A stretch of DNA of 64,000 bases from Periweissella cryptocerci (GTDB lineage Bacteria > Bacillota > Bacilli > Lactobacillales > Lactobacillaceae). Positions within the stretch are counted from its first letter, which is position 1. Every line of letters begins with the position of its first letter. The stretch lies in contig NZ_CP037940.1 of the NCBI RefSeq assembly GCF_004358325.1, positions 806,001-870,000 of the forward strand, written 5' to 3'. Positions 16,411 to 24,292 of this stretch are shown here, in pieces. The notes under the pieces are model-generated. The model had not been told where the DNA came from, searched no databases, and was given only the letters and a program-made list of their open reading frames with translations. The position numbers and the translations under genes are program-made.

Positions 16411-17382
16411 TTATTTTTCTGCAATACCAGGGTGGCTGGCAATCAAGTCGATATGTCCTTGAATTGTCCAGTCTTCGACATCAGCTGGAAGGATGAATGA
16501 GTCACCCTTCTTCAATGGATAAACCATGCCATCAACTGAAAGCGTGGCTTGACCATCAATTACAGTAGCCAAAGTATATGGCACATCATTGCGGTGGAAT
16601 TGTGCGTAGCCGCCATCTAACGACCATTTGTAAACGCTGAAGTGTGGTGCTTCAACTAAGGTCGTAATTGTGGCTGCTTCGATTTTTTCACTTGTGATTG
16701 ATAATTTAGGATCTTCATGTGGAACCGTTGTAACATTAATTGAATCTTCAATGTGTAATTCACGCAACTTACCAGTCGTGGCATCCACACGGTCGAAGTC
16801 GTACAAACGGTATGTGGTATCTGAACTTTGTTGCGTTTCAAGAACCATCACACCGGCACCCAACGCATGAATTGTCCCTGCTGGCACGTAGAAAAAGTCG
16901 CCAGCCTTAACTGGAACTTTGCGTAGTAATTCATCCCATTTTTCTGCTTTGATCAATTCTGCCAACTCTTCGCGGGTTTGGGCATGGTGACCATAGTAAA
17001 TTTCAGCACCCTCTGCGGCTTCGAGCACATACCAACATTCGGTTTTGCCTAATTCACCAGCGTGGGCTTTTGCGTATTCATCATCAGGGTGCACTTGCAC
17101 TGACAAATCTTGGTTCGCATCCAAAATTTTCGTTAAGAGTGGGAAAACAGCATCTTCGCTCATGCCAAACAATTCACGATGGCTTTCCCAAAGTTCAGCA
17201 ACTGTTTGACCGCGGTAGTCGCCATTGCGGACAGTCGTTGGGCCATTGGGGTGTGCTGAAATTATCCAAGCTTCACCAACGTGATCGCCTGTGGCACCGC
17301 GAAATTTGAATTCATCATGGAGTTTTGTTCCACCCCAAATTTTATCGTGGAACACCGGTGTTAATAATAATGGTTCACTCAT
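16411..17382 (-). CDS. manA: Mannose-6-phosphate isomerase, class I
   Basis: 323 residues from the ATG at 17382, which has GAGG nine bases upstream; a GTG reading 15 bases longer contains that site. It converts mannose-6-P and fructose-6-P. The cupin zinc site is visible: QVHPDDEYA, then GKTECWYVL, and PAGTIHALGAG. The start LTPVFHDKIWGGTKLHDEF is typical of short Firmicute enzymes. It is monocistronic. Confidence 0.94.
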   Translation of the reverse strand: MSEPLLLTPVFHDKIWGGTKLHDEFKFRGATGDHVGEAWIISAHPNGPTTVRNGDYRGQTVAELWESHRELFGMSEDAVFPLLTKILDANQDLSVQVHPDDEYAKAHAGELGKTECWYVLEAAEGAEIYYGHHAQTREELAELIKAEKWDELLRKVPVKAGDFFYVPAGTIHALGAGVMVLETQQSSDTTYRLYDFDRVDATTGKLRELHIEDSINVTTVPHEDPKLSITSEKIEAATITTLVEAPHFSVYKWSLDGGYAQFHRNDVPYTLATVIDGQATLSVDGMVYPLKKGDSFILPADVEDWTIQGHIDLIASHPGIAEK

Positions 17383-17516
17383 ATTCAAAAACCTCACAAA
17401 ATTATTTTAGTTACTATTAGTGTAACCGTTTTCGTGATGTGAGAACAGCATTTCTGCGGAATTTTAATTTTTACTAGCAAGTCTTCAAACTTTTTTCACA
17501 CTTCAAAAGCATTTCG

Positions 17517-17545
17517 TTGACTTTTAGTAAGTAAGAAGTTATATT
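17517..17545 (+). promoter_or_regulatory. mhqO promoter
   Basis: TTGACT, 17-base spacer, TATATT. The transcript start should fall near the inverted repeat at 17551. Confidence 0.7.
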
Positions 17546-17550
17546 CTAAG

Positions 17551-17570
17551 TAACTCGAATATGCGAGTTA
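17551..17570. promoter_or_regulatory. Inverted repeat operator, MhqR-like
   Basis: TAACTCG-N6-CGAGTTA, a perfect 7-base palindrome at the transcription start. It resembles the B. subtilis MhqR site (ATCTCGA..TCGAGAT form), and the gene behind it is an mhqO homologue. The cognate regulator is not adjacent. Confidence 0.5.
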
Positions 17571-17716
17571 TTAACATCATTACTAAATGCTAACGGCGCG
17601 CAAGTATTACGCTACGTTAAACAGAACTATAACAGTTTTATCAATAACGGAACTAAATAACAGCGTAGCATACTTCAATTCGTGCAAATTACGCTTAAAT
17701 TCAAAGGAGATGTACC

Positions 17717-18703
17717 ATGAAAACTCACCACATTTCACTCTTGACTGAGGATGCCGACCAAAACATTAATTTTTACACGGGAGTTCTTGGTCTTCGATTC
17801 ATTAAGAATTCGGTTAACCAAGCAAATCCACGACGTCGGCACGTCTACTACGGCGACTTCATGGGTACACCTGGAACCGTTGTGACTTTCTTCCCCGTCC
17901 CTTTCCATGGGCGTAAACGGATTGATGCTCGGCATTTTTTCCAAGGAATCCACTTCAGTATTCCAACTGGTTCAACCATTTTTTGGGCTAAGCATTTGAC
18001 TGATGCTGGTTTTCCAACTAGTTTAGATGCCTTCGGAGTGTTGCACGCATTAGATCCCGACAAGATTCCATTAGAATTTCACGAATCAGATGCCGTGCTT
18101 TTCGATTGGCACATTAATTACATGACTGACGTGCCATATGACAAGCAAATTACCGGTGTTATTGGTACTGAATTGCATGTCACTGATCCTGCCGCAACCG
18201 CTAAATTCTTCAAGGAAATGTTCAACGTTGACACTAAGCACAACGTGATTAACCTCGAGGACAATCAACAAATCTTTTTGGTTGCAACGCCAGCCGATGA
18301 TTCAGTACCACAATGGGGCGCAGGCTCAATTGATCACTTTGCTTTGAGCGCTGATAACCAAGCTGAGCTCGATGCCTACTGGAAACGCGCTGAAGAACTT
18401 GGTTATACCCGCGAACTCATGGTTGACCGCGGCTACTTCCGTTCAGTGTACTTCCGCGAACCCGGCGGTAACCGCGTTGAAGTTGCAACCACTAACCCTG
18501 GTTTCATTCTAGACGAAAGCCTCTTCGACCTTGGAACGACTTTTGCATTGCCACCACGCTTTGCCGGCGATCGTGAAGCCCTCTTAGCCTATTACGCTAA
18601 GCAAGGTGTCCACTTCGATGATGTGCAACCATACACTGGTACCGGCCACTTAAGCGGTACTGTCGAAGTCATCCACGGTGATGAAACGACTAGCAATAAC
18701 TAA
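17717..18703 (+). CDS. mhqO: MhqO-type ring-cleaving dioxygenase (VOC superfamily)
   Basis: 328 residues with AAGGAGATGT before the ATG. There are two vicinal-oxygen-chelate modules: the first starts HHISLLTEDADQNINFYTGV, the second TGVIGTELHVTDPAATAKFF. Metal ligands are suggested by the His of HHIS, the His of GSIDHFALS and the Glu of NRVEVATTNPGF. In B. subtilis this family is induced by quinones under MhqR. The length and two-module layout match it. The exact substrate is unproven. Confidence 0.85.
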   Translation: MKTHHISLLTEDADQNINFYTGVLGLRFIKNSVNQANPRRRHVYYGDFMGTPGTVVTFFPVPFHGRKRIDARHFFQGIHFSIPTGSTIFWAKHLTDAGFPTSLDAFGVLHALDPDKIPLEFHESDAVLFDWHINYMTDVPYDKQITGVIGTELHVTDPAATAKFFKEMFNVDTKHNVINLEDNQQIFLVATPADDSVPQWGAGSIDHFALSADNQAELDAYWKRAEELGYTRELMVDRGYFRSVYFREPGGNRVEVATTNPGFILDESLFDLGTTFALPPRFAGDREALLAYYAKQGVHFDDVQPYTGTGHLSGTVEVIHGDETTSNN

Positions 18704-18730
18704 TCACCGCTTTGAACGCTAACGATATCG

Positions 18731-18780
18731 AAAAAAGGATTCAAAACTCGTACACACATACGGGTTTTGAATCCTTTTTA
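18731..18780. terminator. Bidirectional terminator shared by mhqO and the 75-aa gene
   Basis: AAAAAAGGATTCAAAAC pairs with GTTTTGAATCCTTTTT; T-runs on both strands serve the two converging genes. Confidence 0.88.
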
Positions 18781-18782
18781 AT

Positions 18783-19010
18783 TTATACCGTTTGATTAAC
18801 ATTAAAGTCAAACAGCCAACCGCTATTGGCCTCACGAACGTATGCATGCGTGCTCCGCTTCAAGTGCTTCACTTTAACAGAAAATTTCAAAACAGCATCT
18901 TGATCCGCAAATGTACCACGTAATGTATTCTGCCACAATGCCAGTTGGCTTTTCAAAATGCCATCGGCTTCTGTGTATAAGTCAGTTGCGTAAAATTCAT
19001 CCAAGCCCAT
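18783..19010 (-). CDS. Hypothetical 75-aa protein
   Basis: Unrecognised, with AGAGGT ahead of the ATG and its own side of a shared terminator, so it is probably a real gene. It is cytoplasmic, has no Cys, and ends DFNVNQTV. Its tail resembles in style the C-terminus of the partial gene at the right edge of the window (LGWFDEPKQI then YQLKQE), but the likeness is too weak to claim homology. Confidence 0.55.
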   Translation of the reverse strand: MGLDEFYATDLYTEADGILKSQLALWQNTLRGTFADQDAVLKFSVKVKHLKRSTHAYVREANSGWLFDFNVNQTV

Positions 19011-19098
19011 CGATATATACCTCTAATTTAGTCTCGTCCTTCGCTATTAATACAAATTATACGCTTATAATTTCATACAACAATACTAATCACAAAAT

Positions 19099-19127
19099 AA
19101 AAAAGACAAGCCACGCATGACTTGTCT
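19099..19127 (-). terminator. Terminator of the NlpC/P60 gene
   Basis: Minus-strand GACAAG/CTTGTC hairpin followed by TTTTTTATTTT. Confidence 0.82.
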
Positions 19128-19133
19128 TTAACA

Positions 19134-19973
19134 TTAATTAGTTTTTGGTAATTTGTTCAAGTTAACACGGATAGCATATGATGGCTTGAAGTGGCCATTG
19201 GCATATGATGAGTTAATGTTCAAACCAGTACCAGGTTGCACCGCTTGCATGAACTTCTTGTTACCTGATGCAAGGGCTGCGTGGTAAGCAGTTGAAGCAC
19301 CACCACGCGTCCAAACTAAGATATCACCGGCTTTAGCGTTGTTAGCTGAAACCTTAGTACCCTTAGCTGAGTTTACAAGGGCTGCTTGATCGCGTGAAGT
19401 ACGGCCAACATTAACGTGGTAGACGTGCTTGTAAACGTATTGAACGTAGCCAGAGCAATCAAATCCGCGTGGTGTTGTACCACCCCAGACATAAGGTACA
19501 CCCTTGAATTGCTTAGCGTACTTCACAATTGAAGCGCCATTAAGCTTAGAAGTGCTCTTGAACTTCAAGTTAGCTTTCTTAGTCCAACCTTGAATCGTTC
19601 CAGCTTGTACCCAGTAAATTGTTGTCTTCTTGCCGTTAACTACTGCGGCAACTTTTTTTGTTACCGTAAGAGTTTGACCTTTTAAGCTGTTCATACGTAA
19701 TTGACGAGTAAATGTCGCACTTTTCTTCTTGTTACCGCTAACCTTAAAGAGGTCACCGTTCTTCTTAACAGTTGCTGTGTAGCCAGTCACATCTTGTTTC
19801 TTACCTGTGTACTTACCAGCGTACTTAACGGTTGCTGCATCAACTGCAGGTGTATCAGTTACCGTATTTACAATTCCATCGCCTTGAACTAAATCATCAG
19901 CAAATGCGAGTGCAGTTCCGATAGTCAAAGTTAGTGCCAAAGTTGCAAAAGTTACAAACAATTTCTTCATCAT
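19134..19973 (-). CDS. Secreted NlpC/P60 peptidoglycan hydrolase
   Basis: 279 residues. Signal peptide about 1-25 (cleavage near AFA-DD). A basic SH3/GW-like wall-binding region spans about 48-140, with ITKK-type strands such as QTLTVTKKVAAVVNGKKT. The C-terminal NlpC/P60 domain has the catalytic Cys173 in TPRGFDCSGYVQYVY and His231 in STAYHAALASG. Such enzymes cut within stem peptides. GAGGAC lies before the ATG. TGTAAT repeats upstream hint at WalR control. Confidence 0.88.
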   Translation of the reverse strand: MMKKLFVTFATLALTLTIGTALAFADDLVQGDGIVNTVTDTPAVDAATVKYAGKYTGKKQDVTGYTATVKKNGDLFKVSGNKKKSATFTRQLRMNSLKGQTLTVTKKVAAVVNGKKTTIYWVQAGTIQGWTKKANLKFKSTSKLNGASIVKYAKQFKGVPYVWGGTTPRGFDCSGYVQYVYKHVYHVNVGRTSRDQAALVNSAKGTKVSANNAKAGDILVWTRGGASTAYHAALASGNKKFMQAVQPGTGLNINSSYANGHFKPSYAIRVNLNKLPKTN

Positions 19974-20061
19974 TTTATACTGTCCTCATTCGTTTTTATA
20001 TCAATGTCTAGTAGCTTACCATCGAATTGTTGCAACCAATCCCATACTTCATTGCAAAATG

Positions 20062-20077
20062 ATTACAGGTTATTACA
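20062..20077 (-). promoter_or_regulatory. TGTAAT direct repeat upstream of the NlpC/P60 gene
   Basis: Minus strand TGTAAT-N4-TGTAAT. Both half-sites fit the WalR hexamer, but the spacing is one base shorter than the usual N5. Placed ~90 bases before the start codon. Confidence 0.35.
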
Positions 20078-20140
20078 ATCTAGTTGAGCTCGGGTAACTT
20101 ATTTGCAAGCAGATTTCTTGATTTTTGTCATAAAACATGC

Positions 20141-20185
20141 AAAAAAGCAGTAGGTACGGTCTTATTACCGCAACTACTGCTTTTT
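20141..20185 (-). terminator. Terminator of the marR gene
   Basis: GCAGTAG/CTACTGC outer stem with an inner CGGT/ACCG, followed by TTTTTT on the minus strand. Confidence 0.8.
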
Positions 20186-20215
20186 GAAATTGTGACATTT
20201 ATATTACAAGTGCTA

Positions 20216-20668
20216 CTATTCTTTGATTTCTTTCGCCGTCCCATTACCAGCAACTGCACCAAAATCCTGAATAAAGCTTAAAATTTCTTCCGCCTTAGCT
20301 TGGCCAAAAATATCAATCCAGCCGTTGAAACGCTCGCGGACTTTTTTAGAAATGATGCGTTCGGCTTCTTTACCATCTGGCGTTAAGTGCAAAAGCATCC
20401 GGCGCCGATCGTTCGCGTCAGCCTCTTGGTAAACATAATTACGTTTTAAAAGCATTTTTATTTGCCGTGAAATCGCTGCCCGTGTTACATTACGTTCATC
20501 AACAATATCGGTCATTGTCAGCCCGTCACGTTGCGCAATTTCGCGAATAATTAAATATTGTTCAAATGACAAGTTATATTCAATCGCAGTCTGTGAGACA
20601 AAATCATCCAAATATTTCAACGTCGACAAGTAGGCATCGATATATTTTTCTAAAAGTTCTGTTTTCAT
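20216..20668 (-). CDS. MarR-family transcriptional regulator
   Basis: 150 residues with the winged-helix core: AQRDGLTMTDIVDERNVTRA then AISRQIKMLLKRNYVYQEAD and NDRRRMLLHLTPDGKEAERI (wing and following helix). The dimerising ends are helical. It is divergent from the lipoprotein gene at 20777, whose promoter it may control; that target is inference from layout. Ligand unknown. Confidence 0.88.
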   Translation of the reverse strand: MKTELLEKYIDAYLSTLKYLDDFVSQTAIEYNLSFEQYLIIREIAQRDGLTMTDIVDERNVTRAAISRQIKMLLKRNYVYQEADANDRRRMLLHLTPDGKEAERIISKKVRERFNGWIDIFGQAKAEEILSFIQDFGAVAGNGTAKEIKE

Positions 20669-20776
20669 TGAAATAAGCCTCCGTAGCTTGCATAATATAC
20701 TTTGTGATTTAATACACTCAAATGTACCATGAATAACGTTTTACTGCCATAAAAAATCTAGAAACGAGGCAAATCC

Positions 20777-21340
20777 ATGTCCAAAGTCCTTAAATTCGTG
20801 CCAATCTTGCTCCTTGCGGTTATTTTAACCGCCTGTGGTGCCACCAAAAGCAACACCGCTAGTTCTACAAGCAAGTCAACAGCCGCCAGTGCCCACAAAC
20901 CAACAAAACCCGCCGACATTAAATTTACCAAGCAAACGCTGACTACGCCCCAAGGTACACTAACAATTACTGGTCACAAAATTGCTCCTAGTGGTGTTCA
21001 AGAAAACACCGGTGAAAAAGCCGATAAAAATCAATTTATTATTTATTTCACATTCAAAAATACCAGTGCCCACGACGTTTATCCTGCTGATATTTGGGAC
21101 AAGTATGTGAGTGCCACCCAAGCTGGTAAAAAACTTGTCACTGGTAACTTAGCATGGAGCACCGCTGAATCTGCCGATAATAATTTATTAAATCGCAGTG
21201 TCATGCCCGTCAAAGCCGGTAAGCAATGCAAAACGCTTGGCATGTTCCGTTACCCTCAAAAGACCACTACGCCACTGACTGTTAATTTCACGGCTAGCAA
21301 TAAAGTTACCATTCACTCAATTAAATACCCCGTTAAATAA
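20777..21340 (+). CDS. Lipoprotein with DUF5067-like domain
   Basis: 187 residues. Type II signal peptide with lipobox LTAC (Cys20), then a Ser/Thr/Ala linker to about residue 45, then a ~140-residue beta-rich domain. The pattern FIIYFTFKNTSAHDVYPADI followed by a second hydrophobic strand block resembles DUF5067/DUF4352 immunoglobulin-like lipoprotein domains. It should be tethered to the outer face of the membrane. Function unknown. It lies beside and divergent from a MarR gene. Confidence 0.75.
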   Translation: MSKVLKFVPILLLAVILTACGATKSNTASSTSKSTAASAHKPTKPADIKFTKQTLTTPQGTLTITGHKIAPSGVQENTGEKADKNQFIIYFTFKNTSAHDVYPADIWDKYVSATQAGKKLVTGNLAWSTAESADNNLLNRSVMPVKAGKQCKTLGMFRYPQKTTTPLTVNFTASNKVTIHSIKYPVK

Positions 21341-21354
21341 TTGAAACCCAAAAT

Positions 21355-21395
21355 AAAAGCCACATCAACTAACTTTTTAGTCGATGTGGCTTTTA
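21355..21395. terminator. Bidirectional terminator between the lipoprotein gene and rpmF
   Basis: GCCACATC/GATGTGGC stem with A-run before and T-run after, serving two converging genes. Confidence 0.82.
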
Positions 21396-21409
21396 CAATA
21401 TTACGATAT

Positions 21410-21592
21410 TTACTTAGCGTCCTTAGCCAAAACTTGGCGACCGTTGTAAGTACCCTTGCTTGAAACGTGGTGGCTCAAGACATATTCACCAGTTGTTGGA
21501 TCGAGGTGAATTGCAGGCATGTTTAACTTAGTGTTACCGCCACGACGGGCACGCTTGTTACTCTTAGATGTTTTGTGTGATGGAACTGCCAT
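21410..21592 (-). CDS. rpmF: 50S ribosomal protein L32, zinc-free form
   Basis: 60 residues opening [20 protein letters not shown], with the expected [20 protein letters not shown] core. The two CxxC pairs of zinc-binding L32 are absent; there is no cysteine at all. GAGG lies ahead of the start. It is monocistronic. Confidence 0.93.
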   Translation of the reverse strand: MAVPSHKTSKSNKRARRGGNTKLNMPAIHLDPTTGEYVLSHHVSSKGTYNGRQVLAKDAK

Positions 21593-21728
21593 GATTTGGC
21601 CTCCTAATTTTTATCTGTTTAGTTGCGAATCTTTTGTGCTCTGCGAATGCGTTGAAATACTAACACGTATCCAGCACTTAACAAATAATAATTATACACA
21701 TCCACTTACAAAAAGTAAATAAAAATAA

Positions 21729-22031
21729 TTAACCGACCTTATTTTCCATCAAGACAGCTTCAATTTCCGCCTTCATTTCATCGTTTTTTGGCCATTCATC
21801 CCATGATTCCATTTCCCAACCTGACATGGTGTAGTGCTCATTGACAAATTTTTCATAATTTTCAACGTGGATTGAGTGGGGAATGTTTAACTTAACAATC
21901 CGAACTTCCTTGATAAGACCCAATTCAGCGGCTTTTTCCGCACGACCATTATGGGTCAAATTCCCAATTTCACTATACTTTGTGCCATCCAAGCGTGTGA
22001 TTTCTTCAATTAAATCAAATGTTTCATTCAT
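21729..22031 (-). CDS. Hypothetical acidic 100-aa protein
   Basis: AGAGGTGA lies eight bases before the ATG at 22031, so the GTG-started longer reading is not used. The sequence is acidic and mixed alpha/beta (ETFDLIEEITRLDGTKYSEI, then HYTMSGWEMESWDEWPKNDE). No family recognised. The next upstream feature is a separate small RNA ending before it. Confidence 0.6.
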   Translation of the reverse strand: MNETFDLIEEITRLDGTKYSEIGNLTHNGRAEKAAELGLIKEVRIVKLNIPHSIHVENYEKFVNEHYTMSGWEMESWDEWPKNDEMKAEIEAVLMENKVG

Positions 22032-22122
22032 CTGAAAGCTCACCTCTTTTTATTATTGTTCATATTATATCACGTCATTTTCTTCCGATTACTACTCGTA
22101 GCCTAAATTAACCCGCGAACTG

Positions 22123-22205
22123 CAAAAAACTCCTCGCTGGGAAGGCGAGGAGTTGGCATAAATAAGAGAGAAAGAGAATTTGATTAGAAGTAAGAATTTC
22201 TTACT
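22123..22205 (-). ncRNA. Candidate CcpA-controlled small RNA, ~83 nt
   Basis: A strong minus-strand promoter (22212-22240) is followed by a short non-coding transcript: first an AGTAAGAAATTTCTTACT hairpin, then about 30 unpaired bases rich in C/U (TCTCTTTCTCTC), then a GC-rich terminator (AACTCCTCGCC/GCGAGGAGTT then TTTTT). Unpaired CU-rich stretches are how many Firmicute small RNAs pair with ribosome sites. The layout resembles RsaI of S. aureus, which CcpA represses; homology is not claimed. Confidence 0.6.
22124..22154 (-). terminator. Terminator of the candidate small RNA
   Basis: Minus strand AACTCCTCGC stem and complement followed by six T. It lies upstream of the 100-aa gene, so it does not belong to a coding gene. 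Confidence 0.85.
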
Positions 22206-22211
22206 AGGTTA

Positions 22212-22240
22212 ATAATATCAATTAATGTAAGCGCTGTCAA
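22212..22240 (-). promoter_or_regulatory. Small-RNA promoter overlapped by a cre site
   Basis: TTGACA, 17-base spacer, TATTAT on the minus strand. The sequence TGTAAGCGCTGTCA (22226-22239) overlaps the -35 and spacer and fits the CcpA cre pattern TGWAARCGYTWNCW at all but one position. Binding there should repress. Confidence 0.7.
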
Positions 22241-22267
22241 TGTAGCTATTACTATTATTTGGTTGTC

Positions 22268-22640
22268 TTTCGTCTGACGAGGGATTGAATAAAATTGGCC
22301 ACTGCGTGCCAGTAAATTACTTGGCGCACCACGCTGGAAGCAGCCTCCCAAGCCAAAGTGCGGTCTTGGTCGGTTCGGACAAGCTGGGACTCTACGGGAA
22401 TAAATTCCCTAGACTCCTCATCTCATCCTCAGCGGCGACATGTGTTTCACACATATCACCCCAGTCGCGGTGTAAAGGCTGCGCCCGCCAAGCAATTTAC
22501 CGGCACTTCGTTAGTTCGGAATAATGTTCAAACTAGCGAAAACAGTTACCGACCATAGCCTGCAGTAGCATGAAAAAACAGCAGAGGACCAAAAACACCT
22601 CAGTAATTAGCTGATTGAAAAGTACAGAAACGACAATCCA
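22268..22640 (-). repeat. Repeat family B, near full-length copy
   Basis: Read from the right: left arm with TTTCTGTACTTTTCAATCA and TTTGAACATTATT, then the core bounded by inverted arms GTGCCGGTAAATTGCTTGGC and GTGCCAGTAAATTACTTGGC, ending GACGAAAG. Several small hairpins lie inside. Same design as the copies at 26.5, 46.8 and 51.7 kb. No convincing coding content. Confidence 0.85.
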
Positions 22641-22658
22641 GCACTACACCAAACAAAA

Positions 22659-22709
22659 AAGAACCAACGCCACTCGCGGTATTTTCACGGCTAGTAGTGT
22701 TGGTTCAAA
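22659..22709 (-). terminator. nagB terminator
   Basis: GAACCAAC/GTTGGTTC stem followed by TTTTTT on the minus strand. Confidence 0.75.
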
Positions 22710-22713
22710 TTAT

Positions 22714-23424
22714 TTATTTCGTTAATAAACTTGCAGCTGCTTCATCCAGAATTACAACAACGTTGGCGTGTTGTTGCAAGATTGATGCTGGCACATCTTC
22801 GGACACTGGGCCTTCGAGCATTGCTTTAACCGCGTGGGCTTTGTTGGCACCATATGCTACCATCAAAATTTGCTTTGCCGCCATAATTTGGCTGATACCC
22901 ATCGTAATCGCTTGCGTTGGTACTTCTGCTGCATCCGCGAAGAAACGTGCATTAGCGGCAATTGTGGATGGTGTTAAGTCCACCAAATGGGTTTGGCTGG
23001 TGAATGACGTCCCTGGTTCGTTGAAACCAATGTGCGCATTTTGTCCCAAACCAAGAATTTGTAAATCAACTGGATGGGTCGCAATCACTTCATCATAGTG
23101 TGTTAATTCAGCCGAAATGTCTTGAGCATCCCCGGCAGGCACAAATGATTGCGCAAAGGGCTTAGCATCGAAGAAATGCTTTTGCATGAAATAATGATAA
23201 CTTTGATCATGATCAGCGGCTAAGCCAACATATTCATCCAAGTTAACTGATGTTGCTTGTGAAAAGTCTAAGTCACTAGCAGCAATTGCATCATAGATTG
23301 AGATTGGTGTACTACCGGTCGCTAAGCCAAACGTATCTGCCCCACTCGCTAAAGCATCTGCAAATACTTGGTAACCAGCTTGTCCACCAGCAAGATTGTC
23401 TTGCACTTTAATAATCTTCATCAT
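22714..23424 (-). CDS. nagB: Glucosamine-6-phosphate deaminase
   Basis: 236 residues from the ATG at 23424 after AGGGGTGA; adjacent in-frame starts three codons either way are possible. It converts glucosamine-6-P to fructose-6-P and ammonia. Signature blocks: [17 protein letters not shown] (substrate-phosphate loop), [10 protein letters not shown] (catalytic Asp of the LDEY motif), [18 protein letters not shown] (catalytic base region with the ring-opening His). The shorter Gram-positive form, lacking an allosteric site, is expected at this length. Its promoter is flanked by NagR-type sites. Confidence 0.95.
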   Translation of the reverse strand: MMKIIKVQDNLAGGQAGYQVFADALASGADTFGLATGSTPISIYDAIAASDLDFSQATSVNLDEYVGLAADHDQSYHYFMQKHFFDAKPFAQSFVPAGDAQDISAELTHYDEVIATHPVDLQILGLGQNAHIGFNEPGTSFTSQTHLVDLTPSTIAANARFFADAAEVPTQAITMGISQIMAAKQILMVAYGANKAHAVKAMLEGPVSEDVPASILQQHANVVVILDEAAASLLTK

Positions 23425-23453
23425 AATGTTCACCCCTTTTTATTCACTCTTAA

Positions 23454-23507
23454 TGGTATATACCAATTATAGCGTAACTTGTTTCATTGCGCAAGCGGTC
23501 TATACCA
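23454..23507 (-). promoter_or_regulatory. nagB promoter bracketed by two NagR-type (dre) sites
   Basis: Minus-strand promoter TTGCGC-17-TATAAT at 23466-23494. TGGTATATACCA, a perfect 12-base palindrome, lies just downstream of the -10 (23454-23465), and TGGTATAGACCG lies just upstream of the -35 (23496-23507). GntR-type NagR/YvoA proteins bind such sites. The same bracket occurs at glmS. Confidence 0.75.
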
Positions 23508-23547
23508 TTATTTTTGAAGGCTTCACTGCTTACAAAACAGGTTCCAT

Positions 23548-24256
23548 TTTTTCTAGCGTGGAATTTGGATATGCGTCTCAGATTGATTCCCACTACGAGG
23601 CTAGAAACAGTCTGGACACCGTGATGGAAGACAAGCATTTGAAGCCACAGTGCGGTCTTCAAATGTTTGCGAAGCTTGGTTCGCTAACGCGGTAACCATC
23701 TTCACAAATCCATAATCAGTAACGAAACCCGTTACTGATTATGCCATCACGGTGCGAGCTAAAGTCCAGCCTGTTTCCAGCCTCTTCGTTAGTTTGAGCA
23801 GGCAGTCTGACTAGTAATATGCCCTAATCCTTGTCACTGCAAGTTTAGCGGAGTGACTGAAAATCACTTTGTGGCCGGCAGGCTTTACACCGAAATGGGA
23901 CGTGACACCATGTGTCAGGTTTGTCGCTGAGGGTAGAGCCGACCGGGCCTTATTTGTCCAGCGTAGCTACAAATGTGAGCAGTCTTTTGGCTTTAGCCAT
24001 TAGACTGCCAGCTATCCCGAATTGCCCAAGACAGACATTCAGCCTGGAAGGCTAATCTAATCGGGTTTTGATTAGATTCAGTTGTTTGTTGAAAACAAAC
24101 TGCTGGAATGTTTTGCGTTGCCGTATCTCAGGCATAAGCACGTGGCTTGGGCATGTGCTTCCATCTCGGTGCACAATGTGATTTTCAGTCACGTAGTGGC
24201 ATCATACACCTCATCACATTTTATAAATTCCACGTCACACGAAATACAAAAAAACA
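23548..24256 (+). repeat. Repeat family A, long composite copy
   Basis: Starts TTTTTTCTAGCGTGGAATTT and ends AAATTCCACGTCACACGAAA, so the ends carry a GTGGAATTT inverted repeat. The left 230 bases fold on a long stem (23597-23610 with 23771-23784). The right half adds more hairpin modules, among them CTAATCTAATCGGG.../GATTAGATTCAG and TGTTTGTT/AACAAACTG, which recur at 39.25 kb. No credible gene inside. Confidence 0.85.
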
Positions 24257-24283
24257 TCGAAGCTCGCAGTCTTCGATGTTTTT
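24248..24283 (-). terminator. glmS terminator
   Basis: AACATCGAAG/CTTCGATGTT hairpin followed by seven T on the minus strand, just beyond the repeat. Confidence 0.85.
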
Positions 24284-24292
24284 AGATTACTA

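Noticed and set aside
22285..22524. Open frames of 60-130 codons inside the interspersed repeats (also at 26607, 39220, 46837, 46901, 51461)
   Set aside because: They recur with the repeats in different frames and orientations, encode Cys/Arg/Pro-rich nonsense, and have no ribosome sites.
22268..22640. CRISPR array
   Set aside because: The repeats are long, dispersed, and in both orientations, with no regular spacers and no cas genes.
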